DNA of 64,000 nt from Pontibacter sp. Tf4 (GTDB lineage: Bacteria > Bacteroidota > Bacteroidia > Cytophagales > Hymenobacteraceae), in NCBI RefSeq assembly GCF_014212495.1, contig NZ_JACKZC010000012.1, forward strand, positions 49,084 through 113,083. The letters run 5' to 3'. Numbering within the stretch: position 1 is the first letter of the stretch; every line of letters starts with the position of its first letter. Under the pieces are notes generated by a model that saw only the letters and a program-made list of their open reading frames with translations, made no database searches and was not told the origin of the DNA. Below, piece after piece: positions 1 through 9,697 of this stretch. The position numbers and the translations under genes are program-made.

Positions 1-1
1 G

Positions 2-418
2 GAATACAAAGCAATCCGCAACCTGAAAAAAGCTATTCTGTTAGTGGCAGGCACGGCGGTGCAGAAATACATGCAGTCTCTGGCTAAAGAGCAGGAAGTA
101 CTCATGAACATTGCCGATATGGCTATCAAAACCTATGTGGCGGAGTCTACTTTGCTGCGCGTGGAGAAAATGATCGGCACAAGAGGCGAGGAAGCTGCGG
201 CTAACCAGATTGACATAGCCCGTGTGGTAGTGAATGACGCAGTAGATGCATCGTTTATAGCCGGTAAGGAAGCTATCGCATCTATGGCTGAAGGAGATGA
301 GCAGCGCCTGTTGTTCATGGGCCTGAAACGCTTCACCAAAAAAGACCTGTTCAATACAAAAGATGCCCGCCGTCGTATTGCAGCAGCGCTTATCGAGGCA
401 AACGAATACGTGTATTAA
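2..418 (+). CDS. Acyl-CoA dehydrogenase family protein, C-terminal fragment
   Basis: Open frame entering from the left edge; the true start lies outside the window, and codons read in phase from position 2. The visible 138 residues are an all-helical tail rich in Ala, Glu and Lys. It contains a run ending AVQKYMQSL and the segment VEKMIGTRGEEAA, and matches the extended C-terminal domain typical of Bacteroidota acyl-CoA dehydrogenases of fatty-acid beta-oxidation. The FAD-binding and catalytic regions are not visible, so the family call rests on the tail alone. A terminator hairpin follows 22 bases after the stop. Confidence 0.75.
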   Translation, partial: EYKAIRNLKKAILLVAGTAVQKYMQSLAKEQEVLMNIADMAIKTYVAESTLLRVEKMIGTRGEEAAANQIDIARVVVNDAVDASFIAGKEAIASMAEGDEQRLLFMGLKRFTKKDLFNTKDARRRIAAALIEANEYVY

Positions 419-440
419 TTTCTGACCATTTATAGTTTGG

Positions 441-472
441 AAAGGCTTTCTCTGTAAGAGGAAGCCTTTTTT
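441..472 (+). terminator. Rho-independent terminator of the acyl-CoA dehydrogenase gene
   Basis: Stem AAAGGCTTTCTCT / AGAGGAAGCCTTT (one mismatch) with a 3-base loop, followed by a T run. Confidence 0.85.
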
Positions 473-595
473 GTTTTTAAGTGATTTTAAAAATGGGACA
501 ATCTATAGTTTAAAATAAAATTTTACTGGCGGGTAAGGCAAAACTATAGTTTGTTTTACGTATGGTTAAAAACACATTAACTGTGCCGGAACACC

Positions 596-1327
596 ATGAA
601 CGTAACCTGCCTTATTCCTTGCTATAACGAGCGCGAGCGCATTGCCCGCGTGCTGCAGGTAGTTGTCGCCACTAACTATATTACCCAGATAATTTGCGTG
701 GATGATGGGTCGGAGGATGGCACGGCAGATTACATTGAAGCCTTCTGGCCGGAGGTAGAGGTGGTGCGCCTGCCCTGCAATGTTGGTAAAACAGCTGCTA
801 TAAAATACAGCCTGAAGTACGTGCGCTACAATACGCTGCTGATGATGGATGCCGACCTGCAAGACCTGTGTAAAGATGAATTAGAAGCAGCGCTGAAAGC
901 TTACCAGGAGAATATCATGGTGGATATGATCATTATGCGCCGCATCAATTCGCCGTGGTTTGTAAAATGGTACCGCAGCGATGTGTTGCTGTCCGGGGAG
1001 CGCATTTTGCAGACAGATGACCTGAAGAAAGTGCTGAAACAACGATTAAAGTGCTACCAACTGGAGGTGGCTATAAACCGCTACATGTTGCGCCACAGGA
1101 AAACCGTACGCTGGATGCCCTGGTCGGCCATGAATACCTACAAAGTAGATAAGCTTGGTGTGCTGGATGGCTCCCGGAAAGAGTTTAAGATGTATGTGGA
1201 CATTGTCAACTACGTCGGGTTCTCGCACATGTGCCTGCAGCTGGCATCGTTCACCAAAAAGCTGAAATACAAAACTGATAAGCCAGCCAAAAAAGCGCAG
1301 CTGTACTTTAAGAGCTATTTCAGTTGA
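596..1327 (+). CDS. Glycosyltransferase family 2 protein
   Basis: A 243-residue GT-A fold transferase. The N-terminus MNVTCLIPCYNE is the usual nucleotide-sugar binding beta strand; DDGSEDGT at 36-43 and DADLQD at 85-90 (the DxD-type metal/UDP-sugar site) are intact. There is no membrane segment, and the C-terminus is basic. The family transfers sugars to lipid or polysaccharide acceptors; the acceptor here cannot be told. It is convergent with the next gene, and the two stop regions overlap by 13 bases. Confidence 0.85.
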   Translation: MNVTCLIPCYNERERIARVLQVVVATNYITQIICVDDGSEDGTADYIEAFWPEVEVVRLPCNVGKTAAIKYSLKYVRYNTLLMMDADLQDLCKDELEAALKAYQENIMVDMIIMRRINSPWFVKWYRSDVLLSGERILQTDDLKKVLKQRLKCYQLEVAINRYMLRHRKTVRWMPWSAMNTYKVDKLGVLDGSRKEFKMYVDIVNYVGFSHMCLQLASFTKKLKYKTDKPAKKAQLYFKSYFS

Positions 1328-2763
1328 ATGTGATATAGTTTAAGGCTGGCTTCACGCTTTTTAGGGCGCACTACCACACTTACATCCTTATCCGAGAACC
1401 AGGCCGTGAAATCCTTTACATAAGCCAGCTCTTTGTCATTGGCAACATTCAGGCGTACGCCTTTGGGCTCGCTTGTCTGGCCGGTTTTAGTGTCTATCTG
1501 GCGCAGGTACAGGTCATATTTTCCGTCCAGCTCTTCCAGGGTCAGCAGGTTCAGGGTGTTGCCGTTCAGGTAAGCGCTGTACGATATCCCCGAGAAGGCA
1601 TCTTCGGCCGGGGCCTGCTGGTTTTTCATCAATACCGAGTTCCAGTCGGAGTTCATGTACTCATCGTAGGCAAACAGCAGCATTTCTTTGGCAAAGTAAG
1701 GCGATGTTTTGCCACCCATGGTGTATTTCTTTTCTGCCAGCACGATCAGTTTGTTATCAGTTGTTCTGAACAGATCGCTCAGGTACAGGTCTACAAAGCG
1801 GGTAGGCTTTTTCTCGTCTGATTTGTTCAGGGCATTTACTTTCGCTAAAAACTCATCCGTAAACCTGAACTCCTGGGCAAATACCATGTCTTCGTTCTCG
1901 AAATCGAATTTTACAGCTTTTAAACTATGGTAAAGGCCTGTTGCCTCTTCGGCGGTAATTACGGCGCCGTATAGTTGGTTATCGGCCATCAGCTTAAACC
2001 GCGAATCCATGATGTAAACTTTTTTGCCGTTGAACACACCGCCTACCAGCACGCTCATTACCCTGGCTTTCGGGTCTTTCAGGTTATACTGGCGCACGGT
2101 CAGGCGGTTCATGTTGTCCGAGATCAGGCTCAGGTACTGCTCGCCGCTATTGCTCACCTGCACATCCACTGACAGTATATCGCGAAGGTCGTTCAGGTTA
2201 TAGTTGGTGTTTTTAATTTTGGACAGCTTCGCATCGTACAATGCGCCGCTCATGCTTCTGATCTTATAGTTGGCATCGGCCTGGTAATGGAAAACCAGCA
2301 GCTTTGAGCCATCCTGTGAAAAAGCAATGCCTGGCTCGCGATTGGTAACCGGGCTTTCCTGCAATAGTTGTTTGTCTTTCAGGGCACCGCTGGCCAGGTC
2401 TATGTAGTACCCGTGTAGTTGCTGCGTGGCGCCGGTTTTGGTGTGTGCTACAACTATAGCTGCATCCCTGGAGGCATAAAATCCATACACTGTGTGCTCA
2501 ATTGTAAGTGGCAGTGCGGTGCTCCATTGCTGGTCCAGGCCCGACATGTACTTTTCGACTGCGTAGCTGCCGTTGGCTTTGCGGCTCAGTATCACAAACT
2601 CTTCAGGGCCGGTAGGTATAGTTTTGTTGGTAATACGCTGGTTATACCTGTCTTCTGTTAAGTTAGGGTGGTACTCGAAGGGGATGTTTCCTTTTTTACG
2701 GGACTGGCCAAACGAAACAACAACTATAAGGGCAAGGGCAAAAGTTAAGAACAGGTTTTTCAC
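1315..2763 (-). CDS. Secreted protein of unknown function
   Basis: 482 residues with a clear Sec signal peptide (basic MKNLF start, hydrophobic core, FGQ at about 18-20). The remainder is beta-rich with recurring short segments such as GSYAVEKY and GSKLLVFHY, spaced as in beta-propeller or WG-like proteins, but I recognise no named family. It is probably periplasmic or surface-exposed. Its 3' end overlaps the convergent glycosyltransferase by 13 bases, so the two transcripts are antisense at their ends. Confidence 0.7.
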   Translation of the reverse strand: MKNLFLTFALALIVVVSFGQSRKKGNIPFEYHPNLTEDRYNQRITNKTIPTGPEEFVILSRKANGSYAVEKYMSGLDQQWSTALPLTIEHTVYGFYASRDAAIVVAHTKTGATQQLHGYYIDLASGALKDKQLLQESPVTNREPGIAFSQDGSKLLVFHYQADANYKIRSMSGALYDAKLSKIKNTNYNLNDLRDILSVDVQVSNSGEQYLSLISDNMNRLTVRQYNLKDPKARVMSVLVGGVFNGKKVYIMDSRFKLMADNQLYGAVITAEEATGLYHSLKAVKFDFENEDMVFAQEFRFTDEFLAKVNALNKSDEKKPTRFVDLYLSDLFRTTDNKLIVLAEKKYTMGGKTSPYFAKEMLLFAYDEYMNSDWNSVLMKNQQAPAEDAFSGISYSAYLNGNTLNLLTLEELDGKYDLYLRQIDTKTGQTSEPKGVRLNVANDKELAYVKDFTAWFSDKDVSVVVRPKKREASLKLYHIQLK

Positions 2764-3045
2764 GGGGCAAAAGGTAAGATTTCTATTCTCAAACTTAAAC
2801 TATAAAGCAGGAATAGGCAAGCATTAATTTGAGCTGACCGCCCGAAAAGGGAATGCTATAGTTTAACACAGCGCAAACCGGTTTTGTAGCACGACTATAG
2901 CCTGACGATATGTTCATGTGTTCAAGTCTGTCTGCATCAAAAAAACACACGGTCAGCTGTTAAAAAACGGCCTTTACCCAGATGCCTTATTTGCCTGCAA
3001 CAAGCGGTAATGCTACCCGGTACACGTATGTAGTTTTACTATGGG
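2764..3045. other. Divergent intergenic region without a recognised gene
   Basis: 282 bases between two divergently placed genes. It holds three CTATAG-type motifs or variants and A/T-rich tracts. I found no convincing TAnnTTTG promoter with a matching upstream element and no RNA gene. Confidence 0.5.
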
Positions 3046-3267
3046 ATGAAATTTGTACTTAAGATATTAGCCTTTACAGCACTTTTACTGATAAGCAAAC
3101 TTACGAAAGAAGACGAACTGAAATCTGCACCTGACGGCACCCCACAGGCTATAGTTAGCACACCACATACTGCTACAACGGCACAGCTACCAGTACACAA
3201 AACAGCTGGCAGCCACCCGGAAAAGGATGTACAAAGCTTTGTGGCCACACAGGCAGCTATAGAATAA
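3046..3267 (+). CDS. Possible small exported protein
   Basis: 73 residues: a short hydrophobic N-terminus (MKFVLKILAFTALLLI) followed by a polar, Thr/Pro/His-rich tail. An ATG five bases upstream runs straight into a stop, so 3046 is the only usable ATG. No family is recognised. An equally long frame on the other strand exists, so reality is uncertain; the signal-like N-terminus favours this strand. It is convergent with recG, six bases apart. Confidence 0.4.
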   Translation: MKFVLKILAFTALLLISKLTKEDELKSAPDGTPQAIVSTPHTATTAQLPVHKTAGSHPEKDVQSFVATQAAIE

Positions 3268-3273
3268 AGGATG

Positions 3274-5373
3274 TTAGCTGATACGGCTCCAGTTTACAGT
3301 ATTAGCGCTCAGCGACTGAATATGCCGGCGGATGTTCTGGTGTTCGGCGTGTTCGAGTTGCGGGTCTTGCTGGAGTATAGTTTGGGCAGCCGCACGCGCT
3401 TCCTGCAGGATTGGTGCATCTTTGGCCAGGTCCGAGATCAGCAGATCGAGCACACCGCTTTGTTGTGTTCCCATCAGGTCGCCCGGGCCGCGTAGCTTCA
3501 GGTCTATGTCGGCAATCTCGAAACCATTGTTGGTGCGTACCATCGTTTCCAGGCGGGTTTTGCTGTCCTTGCTCAGCTTATAGCCCGTCATCAGGATACA
3601 GTAGCTTTGCTCGGCGCCACGGCCTACACGCCCGCGCAGCTGGTGCAACTGCGACAAACCAAAACGCTCCGCACTTTCAATGATCATCACCGAGGCATTT
3701 GGCACGTTTACGCCTACCTCAATTACAGTTGTAGCCACCATGATCTGCGTTTCGTTTCGCACAAAGCGCTGCATTTCATAGTCCTTGTCCTGAGGTTTTA
3801 GTTTGCCATGCACCATACTTACCTGGTACTCCGGAAAAGCACGCTTTACACTTTCATAGCCATCCATCAGGTCTTTATAGTTCTCCATCTGCTCCGATTC
3901 TTCAATCAGCGGGTACACGATGTACACCTGACGGCCCAGCTTTATCTGGTCTCTTACAAACTGGAAAACCCGCAGACGGTGGCTGTCAAAACGATGTACG
4001 GTTACGATCTCTTTACGACCGGCCGGCATCTCATCAATCACCGATACATCCAGGTCGCCATACAAGGTCATGGCCAGAGTGCGCGGAATAGGAGTGGCCG
4101 TCATTACCAACACGTGCGGAATAATGCGCGGATTTTTGCGCCATAGTTTGGAGCGCTGCTCTACACCAAAGCGGTGCTGCTCATCCACAATACACAAGCC
4201 CAGGTTATGGAACTGCACCACATCTTCCAATAGGGCATGCGTACCTACGATCATCTTCATTTCGCCGGAGCGGAGCTGTTCGTGTATGGTTCTGCGCTCT
4301 TTGGTTTTGGTGGAGCCGGTAAGTTTGCCAATATTAATGCCCAGCCTGTCAGCAAACTCTTTCAGGCCGGTGTAGTGCTGCTCTGCCAATATCTCGGTCG
4401 GCGCCATCAGCACCGATTGTGCCCCGTTATCGGCGGCTATCAGCATGGTGATGAAGGCAACTATAGTTTTGCCCGAGCCTACATCGCCCTGCAGCAGGCG
4501 GTTCATCTGCTTCCCTGAGGTCAAGTCCTTATGTATTTCTTTGATAACCCGCTTCTGTGCGCCAGTCAGGTCGAAGGTCATGTGGTTTTTGTAGAACTCC
4601 GTTACGGTGGGCACTTGGGTAAATATCTGCCCGGCCAGGTCGGCGCGGCGCACTACTTTCTGGCGCAACAGGCGCAACTGTATGTAAAAAAGCTCTTCAA
4701 ACTTCAGCCTGAACTTGGCTGCATTGTATTTCTCCACCGACTCCGGAAAGTGAATGTTCACCAGCGCACTGCGCTTGTCTGTGAGGCGGTAACGATCGAT
4801 CAGATCCGGCGAAAGGGTTTCCTGTATGTTAGGAGCCGCAATTTTCAGCAGTGTTTCGATGTATTTCGAGATCACTTTACTGTCGATGCGGTGGGCCTTT
4901 AATTTCTCGGTTGTGTTGTAAACCGGCTGCAGGAAAGCGGTCGTTTGTTTGGCTTCGCTTAGTTCCTCCAGTTCCGGGTGCGCCATACTGAATTTGCCGT
5001 TAAACTCGGTCGGCTTTCCGAAAACGATATAGTCGGTATGGTTCTTCAGGCTTTTCTCCATCCACTTCACCCCCTTAAACCATACCAGTTCCAGTTCGTC
5101 GCCGGCTTCGTCTACCAGGGTAGCAGCCAGGCGTTGCTTGCGGCCTTCGCCTAACAGTTGCTTGCCCCGCACACGACCGCGCACCTGTACATAGGGCATG
5201 CTTTCGTCGAGCTCGGCTACACGGTAAAACTGAGTGCGGTCTAAATACCGGAACGGGTAATGCTGGATCAGGTCGCCGTAGGTATACATGTTTAGCTCCT
5301 TCTGCAACAGCTCGGCGCGCTGCGGCCCAATCCCTTTCAGATACTCGATCTTGGTATGGAAGAAGTTGCTCAA
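3274..5373 (-). CDS. recG: ATP-dependent DNA helicase RecG
   Basis: 699 residues, the usual RecG length. An N-terminal wedge/OB region (about 10-150) precedes the helicase core. Walker A GDVGSGKT is at 296-303, the DEQH box at 397-400, and the later helicase motifs include the arginine-rich QLRGRVGRG. RecG remodels stalled replication forks and branched recombination intermediates. It stands alone, with 122 bases to the next upstream gene, and a fragment of a dispersed repeat lies just before its start. Confidence 0.98.
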   Translation of the reverse strand: MSNFFHTKIEYLKGIGPQRAELLQKELNMYTYGDLIQHYPFRYLDRTQFYRVAELDESMPYVQVRGRVRGKQLLGEGRKQRLAATLVDEAGDELELVWFKGVKWMEKSLKNHTDYIVFGKPTEFNGKFSMAHPELEELSEAKQTTAFLQPVYNTTEKLKAHRIDSKVISKYIETLLKIAAPNIQETLSPDLIDRYRLTDKRSALVNIHFPESVEKYNAAKFRLKFEELFYIQLRLLRQKVVRRADLAGQIFTQVPTVTEFYKNHMTFDLTGAQKRVIKEIHKDLTSGKQMNRLLQGDVGSGKTIVAFITMLIAADNGAQSVLMAPTEILAEQHYTGLKEFADRLGINIGKLTGSTKTKERRTIHEQLRSGEMKMIVGTHALLEDVVQFHNLGLCIVDEQHRFGVEQRSKLWRKNPRIIPHVLVMTATPIPRTLAMTLYGDLDVSVIDEMPAGRKEIVTVHRFDSHRLRVFQFVRDQIKLGRQVYIVYPLIEESEQMENYKDLMDGYESVKRAFPEYQVSMVHGKLKPQDKDYEMQRFVRNETQIMVATTVIEVGVNVPNASVMIIESAERFGLSQLHQLRGRVGRGAEQSYCILMTGYKLSKDSKTRLETMVRTNNGFEIADIDLKLRGPGDLMGTQQSGVLDLLISDLAKDAPILQEARAAAQTILQQDPQLEHAEHQNIRRHIQSLSANTVNWSRIS

Positions 5374-5435
5374 AACCTATGGGGTGAATTATGAATTAGG
5401 AATTAAGAATTATGAATGAGATAAAGATACTGAAA

Positions 5436-5453
5436 TTGTCTGAATCAGGATTT
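5436..5453. repeat. Short dispersed repeat, copy 1
   Basis: The 18-mer TTGTCTGAATCAGGATTT recurs exactly at 31144-31161. In both places it is followed by further GGGATTT/AGGATTT-like words. It lies between recG and a lipoprotein gene, next to AT-rich direct repeats of GAATTATGAAT/GAATTAAGAAT. Confidence 0.7.
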
Positions 5454-5495
5454 GTGGGATTTATTGATTAGCAGGATCCGAAAATATAGGTTCTT

Positions 5496-6023
5496 CTATA
5501 GATCGAAGTCAAAGAAGTAAGCTTTCAGGTTGTCGTGATCGTACCAAAAGTATTTATGGTGTTGGTTTCCATCTGTCCAGCTATATTTCTGGAGCTTACT
5601 TATCCGTTCCTTATCCCACCATTTGAAATCATCTTGTAAGTAAAATCCATTATCAGTATTTAAAGTATCGATGGTTAAGCCATGAATTGCTATGATTTTA
5701 TCGGAAGTTGTAGCACTGCAGGTAAACGAAAACATATAGTCTGTATCTATACCAATAGCGTCATCGAAGCAGTAAATGTCTTTAATATCCGAAGTAAGTT
5801 CAGCTTTGATAAAGTCTTTAAAACGCTGTTTATTATTTTTAGTATCAGGTTTGTTGTAATCAAAAGGTGGGAAAAACTTACTTGTTATTCTCTTGTCTAC
5901 TTCAGATTTAACTTTCTCTATAACTTCAATATTTATTTTTTTGCTTTCGTGGTAGAGTTCTTCACAGGAAACTATAGTTATAGTCACAATAAAGAAAATT
6001 AATGATCTACCAAATCTCTTCAT
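5496..6023 (-). CDS. Putative lipoprotein of unknown function (AT-rich gene)
   Basis: 175 residues. The N-terminus carries a lipoprotein signal ending in VSC with the lipidated Cys at 20. The rest is charged and aromatic, ending in FFDFDL; no family recognised. The gene is visibly richer in A/T than gldD and gldE upstream, suggesting later acquisition or faster evolution. It lies downstream of gldD on the same strand with a 50-base gap and could be the last gene of that transcript. One AACTATAGTT copy sits inside its signal-peptide coding region. Confidence 0.7.
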   Translation of the reverse strand: MKRFGRSLIFFIVTITIVSCEELYHESKKINIEVIEKVKSEVDKRITSKFFPPFDYNKPDTKNNKQRFKDFIKAELTSDIKDIYCFDDAIGIDTDYMFSFTCSATTSDKIIAIHGLTIDTLNTDNGFYLQDDFKWWDKERISKLQKYSWTDGNQHHKYFWYDHDNLKAYFFDFDL

Positions 6024-6073
6024 CTATAAATAGAAGTTGTCTGTAGTTATACCTTCCGAAAATCAACCAACAA

Positions 6074-6694
6074 CTACTTCCCGTCCTGCCACTTCAGTGT
6101 GTTCAGCATGTGCACTACGTCGCGTTTGATGAACTCGATAACGGGAGCAAGTGAGTCGTTTTGGGTGGCGGTTCTGAAGTAAAGCGCGCCGCGCAGGAAA
6201 TGCTTAGTAGAGTCGGTAACGTAGAATTGGAACTGGCTGGGTACTTCGCCTTCCAGCTCAAAAACGGAAGCCATGTCGCCGGTTGGGGTCCGGATCTCGG
6301 TTTCTTCAATAGCGTAGGCCTTTATCTGGTGCTTGCCGGTTAGTTTGCGGGCATCTTCCACCATCTCGTTCAGTATTTTGTCGCTTCCCTGCAGGTCCTT
6401 GTAAGTCAGCTGCACATCGGCGCCCATGGTTGGGTAAATAATGTGTATCCAGTGCGGCTGCGCGATCATCGAGGAGTCGGGGCGAACCTTGGCGTGGCTG
6501 GAGTACTCGAAACTATAGGGATGCTCCGGGTTAAGCTGCTGGTAGGTCTGGGCCGGAAGATCGATGCGGTTATAGCCTTTTGGTTTTGGGGTATACTCTG
6601 TTTCGCAGGAAACTATAGCCAGTGCCAGGGCAACCCACAGCCCTAATTGCAGGTTAGTCCACCTGGTGGTAACGCTTCTTTTTACTTCCGACAT
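6074..6694 (-). CDS. gldD: Gliding motility lipoprotein GldD
   Basis: 206 residues with a hydrophobic segment ending LAIVSC (lipidated Cys30), then the conserved [14 protein letters not shown] segment typical of GldD. The body is beta-rich and periplasmic. GldD is required for gliding and type IX secretion in Flavobacterium johnsoniae (known for the family). Its start overlaps the end of gldE by 41 bases, so the two are translationally coupled. It is the last recognised member of the mutY-ssb-gldE-gldD run. Confidence 0.93.
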   Translation of the reverse strand: MSEVKRSVTTRWTNLQLGLWVALALAIVSCETEYTPKPKGYNRIDLPAQTYQQLNPEHPYSFEYSSHAKVRPDSSMIAQPHWIHIIYPTMGADVQLTYKDLQGSDKILNEMVEDARKLTGKHQIKAYAIEETEIRTPTGDMASVFELEGEVPSQFQFYVTDSTKHFLRGALYFRTATQNDSLAPVIEFIKRDVVHMLNTLKWQDGK

Positions 6695-8018
6695 TTATTT
6701 TTACTCGTTTTACGCGTTTGCTGTCCGCAGATTCTATCGTGAAATGGAACCGGCCATAATCTATAGTTTCGCCCGGCTTTGGTATGCGTGAAAAAAGTGC
6801 CAGCATCAATCCTGCCACCGATTCGCTTTCTCCTTTTACTTCATCAAAAGCATTAAAAGGCACTTCTGTAATTTTACAAAAGTCGTGCAGCGATGTCTTG
6901 GCATCAAATATAAAGGTATTTTTATCTAACTGGGTATAGATGATCTCATCGTCTTCGTCAAACTCATCGTTTATCTCGCCTACGATCTCTTCTACAATAT
7001 CTTCGAGGGTAAGCAGGCCGGTAGTGGCACCGTACTCGTTCAGTACTATGGCCATGTGCACGTGCTTGTCCTTAAAGTCTTCAAACAGATCGGCGATGCG
7101 TTTATTGTCCGGCACAAAGAAAGGCTCGCGCAAAAGTTCCTGCCATTTAAATTCCGGGCCTTTATCCAGATACGGCAGCAGGTCTTTTACGTACAGGATG
7201 CCCTCAATCTTGTCGGTACTGTCAGTATAAACCGGCACGCGAGAGTAGCCCCACTTTGTTATTTCCGGCAGCAGTTCGGGCAATGTAAGCGTGCTCCGGA
7301 ACGCGATGATATCAATACGCGGGCGCATGATCTGCCTGACGCTGATAGAACCAAAGTTTACAACACCACGCAAAATGCGGCGCTCTTCCGGCGATGTTTC
7401 CTCATTGGTAAGGGCTACATCCAGGCTATGCTTCAGTTCCTGCATGGTGTGGTTATAGCTTCTGGCACCGTATTTATTCTCTATCCAGCTACTGATGGCG
7501 GTTAACAGTTTTGCCAGCGGCTGTACCAACGGCCTGAGCGCAACTATAGCTGGTGCCGTGCGGCGGGCTATAGACAACGGCCTTTTGTTAGCATAAACTT
7601 TGGGCAGTACTTCCCCGAAAAACACGATGAAGAACGTAGCAAAAAGCATACAGCCCACCACCTCAGCTATAGTTAATGAGCCGAACAACAGCCAGGCAAT
7701 GTAGGCAAACAGCGTAATGATGCCTACATTAATGCCGTTGTTGATGATGAGGATATGGGTGAGCAGCTGCCGCGGGTCTTCGAGTAGCCGGGTAATCTGC
7801 TTATCAGCCGTATGGGTACTGTGCTTCAGTTTTTCCAGCTGTGGCTCCTGCAACGAAAAAAAAGCTGCTTCCGCCCCTGAAGCAAGGGCAGAAAGCAGCA
7901 AAAGGATCATACAGCCAACTATAGCTGCGATATATTCAATCCTGAGTAAAGCAGATGTGTTCTGTAAGAACTGCAGTAAACTATAACTCAGGGGGTCTCC
8001 AGGATCTAAACTTCCCAA
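6654..8018 (-). CDS. gldE: GldE, CNNM/CBS-domain membrane protein
   Basis: 454 residues. N-terminal DUF21/CNNM membrane domain with hydrophobic helices between about 30 and 170, then a CBS pair (about 220-340, including [15 protein letters not shown]) and a C-terminal CorC/HlyC-type domain. It belongs to the family containing magnesium/cobalt efflux-like proteins. In Bacteroidota, the copy next to gldD is named GldE and supports gliding. It lies 26 bases after ssb and overlaps gldD. Confidence 0.93.
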   Translation of the reverse strand: MGSLDPGDPLSYSLLQFLQNTSALLRIEYIAAIVGCMILLLLSALASGAEAAFFSLQEPQLEKLKHSTHTADKQITRLLEDPRQLLTHILIINNGINVGIITLFAYIAWLLFGSLTIAEVVGCMLFATFFIVFFGEVLPKVYANKRPLSIARRTAPAIVALRPLVQPLAKLLTAISSWIENKYGARSYNHTMQELKHSLDVALTNEETSPEERRILRGVVNFGSISVRQIMRPRIDIIAFRSTLTLPELLPEITKWGYSRVPVYTDSTDKIEGILYVKDLLPYLDKGPEFKWQELLREPFFVPDNKRIADLFEDFKDKHVHMAIVLNEYGATTGLLTLEDIVEEIVGEINDEFDEDDEIIYTQLDKNTFIFDAKTSLHDFCKITEVPFNAFDEVKGESESVAGLMLALFSRIPKPGETIDYGRFHFTIESADSKRVKRVKINVGSKKKRYHQVD

Positions 8019-8044
8019 AATGCTCTGTTTTAATTAAACATAGG

Positions 8045-8506
8045 TTAGAACGGCAGGTCGTCCGGCTCGTCGTTCTGGGCAACGCCGGCTGCCGCAGGGG
8101 CTGCACCGCCGCTATAAGTACCGGCTGTAGAAGTGCTGCCACCATAGTTGCTGCCACCTTCTGCTTGTCCGCCTTCGCCACGGGTTAGCATGGTCATGTT
8201 ATCGGCTACAATCTCGGTAGAGTAACGCTGGTTGCCTTCTTTATCCTGGTACTGGCTGGTTCTGATTTTGCCTTCGATAAAAACAGACTGCCCTTTTTTC
8301 AGGAACTTTTCGGCTACTTCGGCCAGGCCACGCCACAGCACAATGTTATGCCATTCTGTTTTTTCTACGCGCTGTCCGTTTTTGTCTTTGTAAGACTCGG
8401 AGGTGGCCAGTGGGAAACGGGCTACCGCTACACCACCTTCCAAATGACGTACTTCCGGGTCTTTGCCCAGGTTTCCGATCAGGATTACTTTGTTTACACT
8501 TGCCAT
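8045..8506 (-). CDS. ssb: Single-stranded DNA-binding protein
   Basis: 153 residues. N-terminal OB fold starting [18 protein letters not shown], a Gly/Ala/Ser-rich flexible linker, and the acidic protein-interaction tip DEPDDLPF at the end. It binds ssDNA during replication and repair. It lies between mutY and gldE on the same strand. A TAAATTTG -7 element and a stable 5'-leader hairpin lie upstream, so it can also start its own transcript. Confidence 0.97.
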   Translation of the reverse strand: MASVNKVILIGNLGKDPEVRHLEGGVAVARFPLATSESYKDKNGQRVEKTEWHNIVLWRGLAEVAEKFLKKGQSVFIEGKIRTSQYQDKEGNQRYSTEIVADNMTMLTRGEGGQAEGGSNYGGSTSTAGTYSGGAAPAAAGVAQNDEPDDLPF

Positions 8507-8541
8507 GCTTTTAATGTTTAATAGTTAATTGATTTGGGCTA

Positions 8542-8561
8542 CTCCGGCAACCAAGCCGGAG
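8542..8561 (-). promoter_or_regulatory. Hairpin in the ssb 5' leader
   Basis: Perfect 7-bp GC-rich stem CTCCGGC / GCCGGAG with a 6-base loop, between the ssb promoter and start codon. No T run follows, so it is not a normal terminator. It could be a leader structure or a weak mutY end. Confidence 0.5.
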
Positions 8562-8582
8562 GCAATATGGCTTACTGAACTA

Positions 8583-8590
8583 CAAATTTA
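8583..8590 (-). promoter_or_regulatory. Promoter -7 element of ssb
   Basis: Reads TAAATTTG on the minus strand, matching Bacteroidota TAnnTTTG. No good TTG was found 19 bases upstream, so this is a partial match. Confidence 0.5.
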
Positions 8591-8608
8591 GAGTTTATTT
8601 AGTTCAGT

Positions 8609-9697
8609 CTATAAATGTAATAAAATCTTTGCGTCTTTCAAATAGTTGCTGATCAAAACTGGCTTCGGAAGTTCATCTATTTTTTCGGGGTTGTATATAG
8701 CCAGCCGGGTTTCCTGTTCTACTTCATTCTTAAGCCTTTCGCTCAGTTGTATAAGGTAAAATTTAGCGGTTATTTTCTGATGGCTCAGCACGTGTTTATA
8801 CTCCTTGCGAGGCCCGGAAAAATGATCTGCCGCCACAGGTATACCGGCTGCATTCAGTTCGGCCAGCAACGCATCGGCGTCTAAATGCTTGTCAGCACTC
8901 TCGTACAGGTAAAAATCGTATAGTCCCTGCCAGATGTCGCCTTCCAGCCGCTTGCGCATGTAATACCGGCCCTGCCACGCAAACACCAGGTAATGGAAAT
9001 AACGTGGCCTTGCCGCTTTCGCCTTCGATTTTACCGGAAGTTCCTGCACCAGGCCATGCGTAAAGGCAAAACAGCTCTGTTGTAACGGGCAAAACAGGCA
9101 GTCGGGCATAACAGGCGTGCATTGTATGGCACCAAACTCCATAATGGCCTGGTTGTAGGTATCCGGTTCATCGGCGGGCACCAGTTTATCGGCCTGCTCC
9201 TGAAAAATTTTGCGCGATGCCGGTGCTGCTATGTCATCTGAAATGCCAAACACACGGGAAAGCACCCGGAATACGTTACCATCCAGAACGGCTACCTGTT
9301 CTTTAAAAGCAAAAGCTGCTATAGCCGCCGCCGTGTAGCTGCCCACGCCTTTCAGTTTCAGTAGCTCGCTATAGTTGCCGGGGAAGTTGCCGCCGTATTC
9401 CTGCACAATCTGTTTGGCTGTGTGGTGCATGTTGCGTGCCCTCGAATAATAACCTAGGCCCTGCCATAGGCGCAGCACTTCGTCTTCGGGGGCAGCGGCC
9501 AGGTCCTGCACGGTAGGGTAGGCTTCGGTAAACTTATGGTAGTAGGGCAGCCCCTGGTTTACACGTGTTTGCTGCAGAATAACTTCTGAGAGCCAGATAA
9601 AATAAGGATCGGTGGTGGAGCGCCAGGGCAGATTTCTTTTGTGCCGGTGGTACCAGGTGATCAGAGTCTGTGAAAAGAAAGGTGTGTTTTCGGTCAT
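8609..9697 (-). CDS. mutY: A/G-specific adenine glycosylase
   Basis: 362 residues. HhH-GPD glycosylase core with Glu38 in SEVILQQTRV, helix-hairpin-helix KGVGSYTA near 116-123 and catalytic Asp139 in VLDGNVFR. The 4Fe-4S ligands Cys193, 200, 203 and 209 have the canonical 6-2-5 spacing. The C-terminal NUDIX-like domain recognises 8-oxoG. It removes adenine mispaired with 8-oxoguanine. First gene of the mutY-ssb-gldE-gldD run and divergent from HU. Confidence 0.97.
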   Translation of the reverse strand: MTENTPFFSQTLITWYHRHKRNLPWRSTTDPYFIWLSEVILQQTRVNQGLPYYHKFTEAYPTVQDLAAAPEDEVLRLWQGLGYYSRARNMHHTAKQIVQEYGGNFPGNYSELLKLKGVGSYTAAAIAAFAFKEQVAVLDGNVFRVLSRVFGISDDIAAPASRKIFQEQADKLVPADEPDTYNQAIMEFGAIQCTPVMPDCLFCPLQQSCFAFTHGLVQELPVKSKAKAARPRYFHYLVFAWQGRYYMRKRLEGDIWQGLYDFYLYESADKHLDADALLAELNAAGIPVAADHFSGPRKEYKHVLSHQKITAKFYLIQLSERLKNEVEQETRLAIYNPEKIDELPKPVLISNYLKDAKILLHL

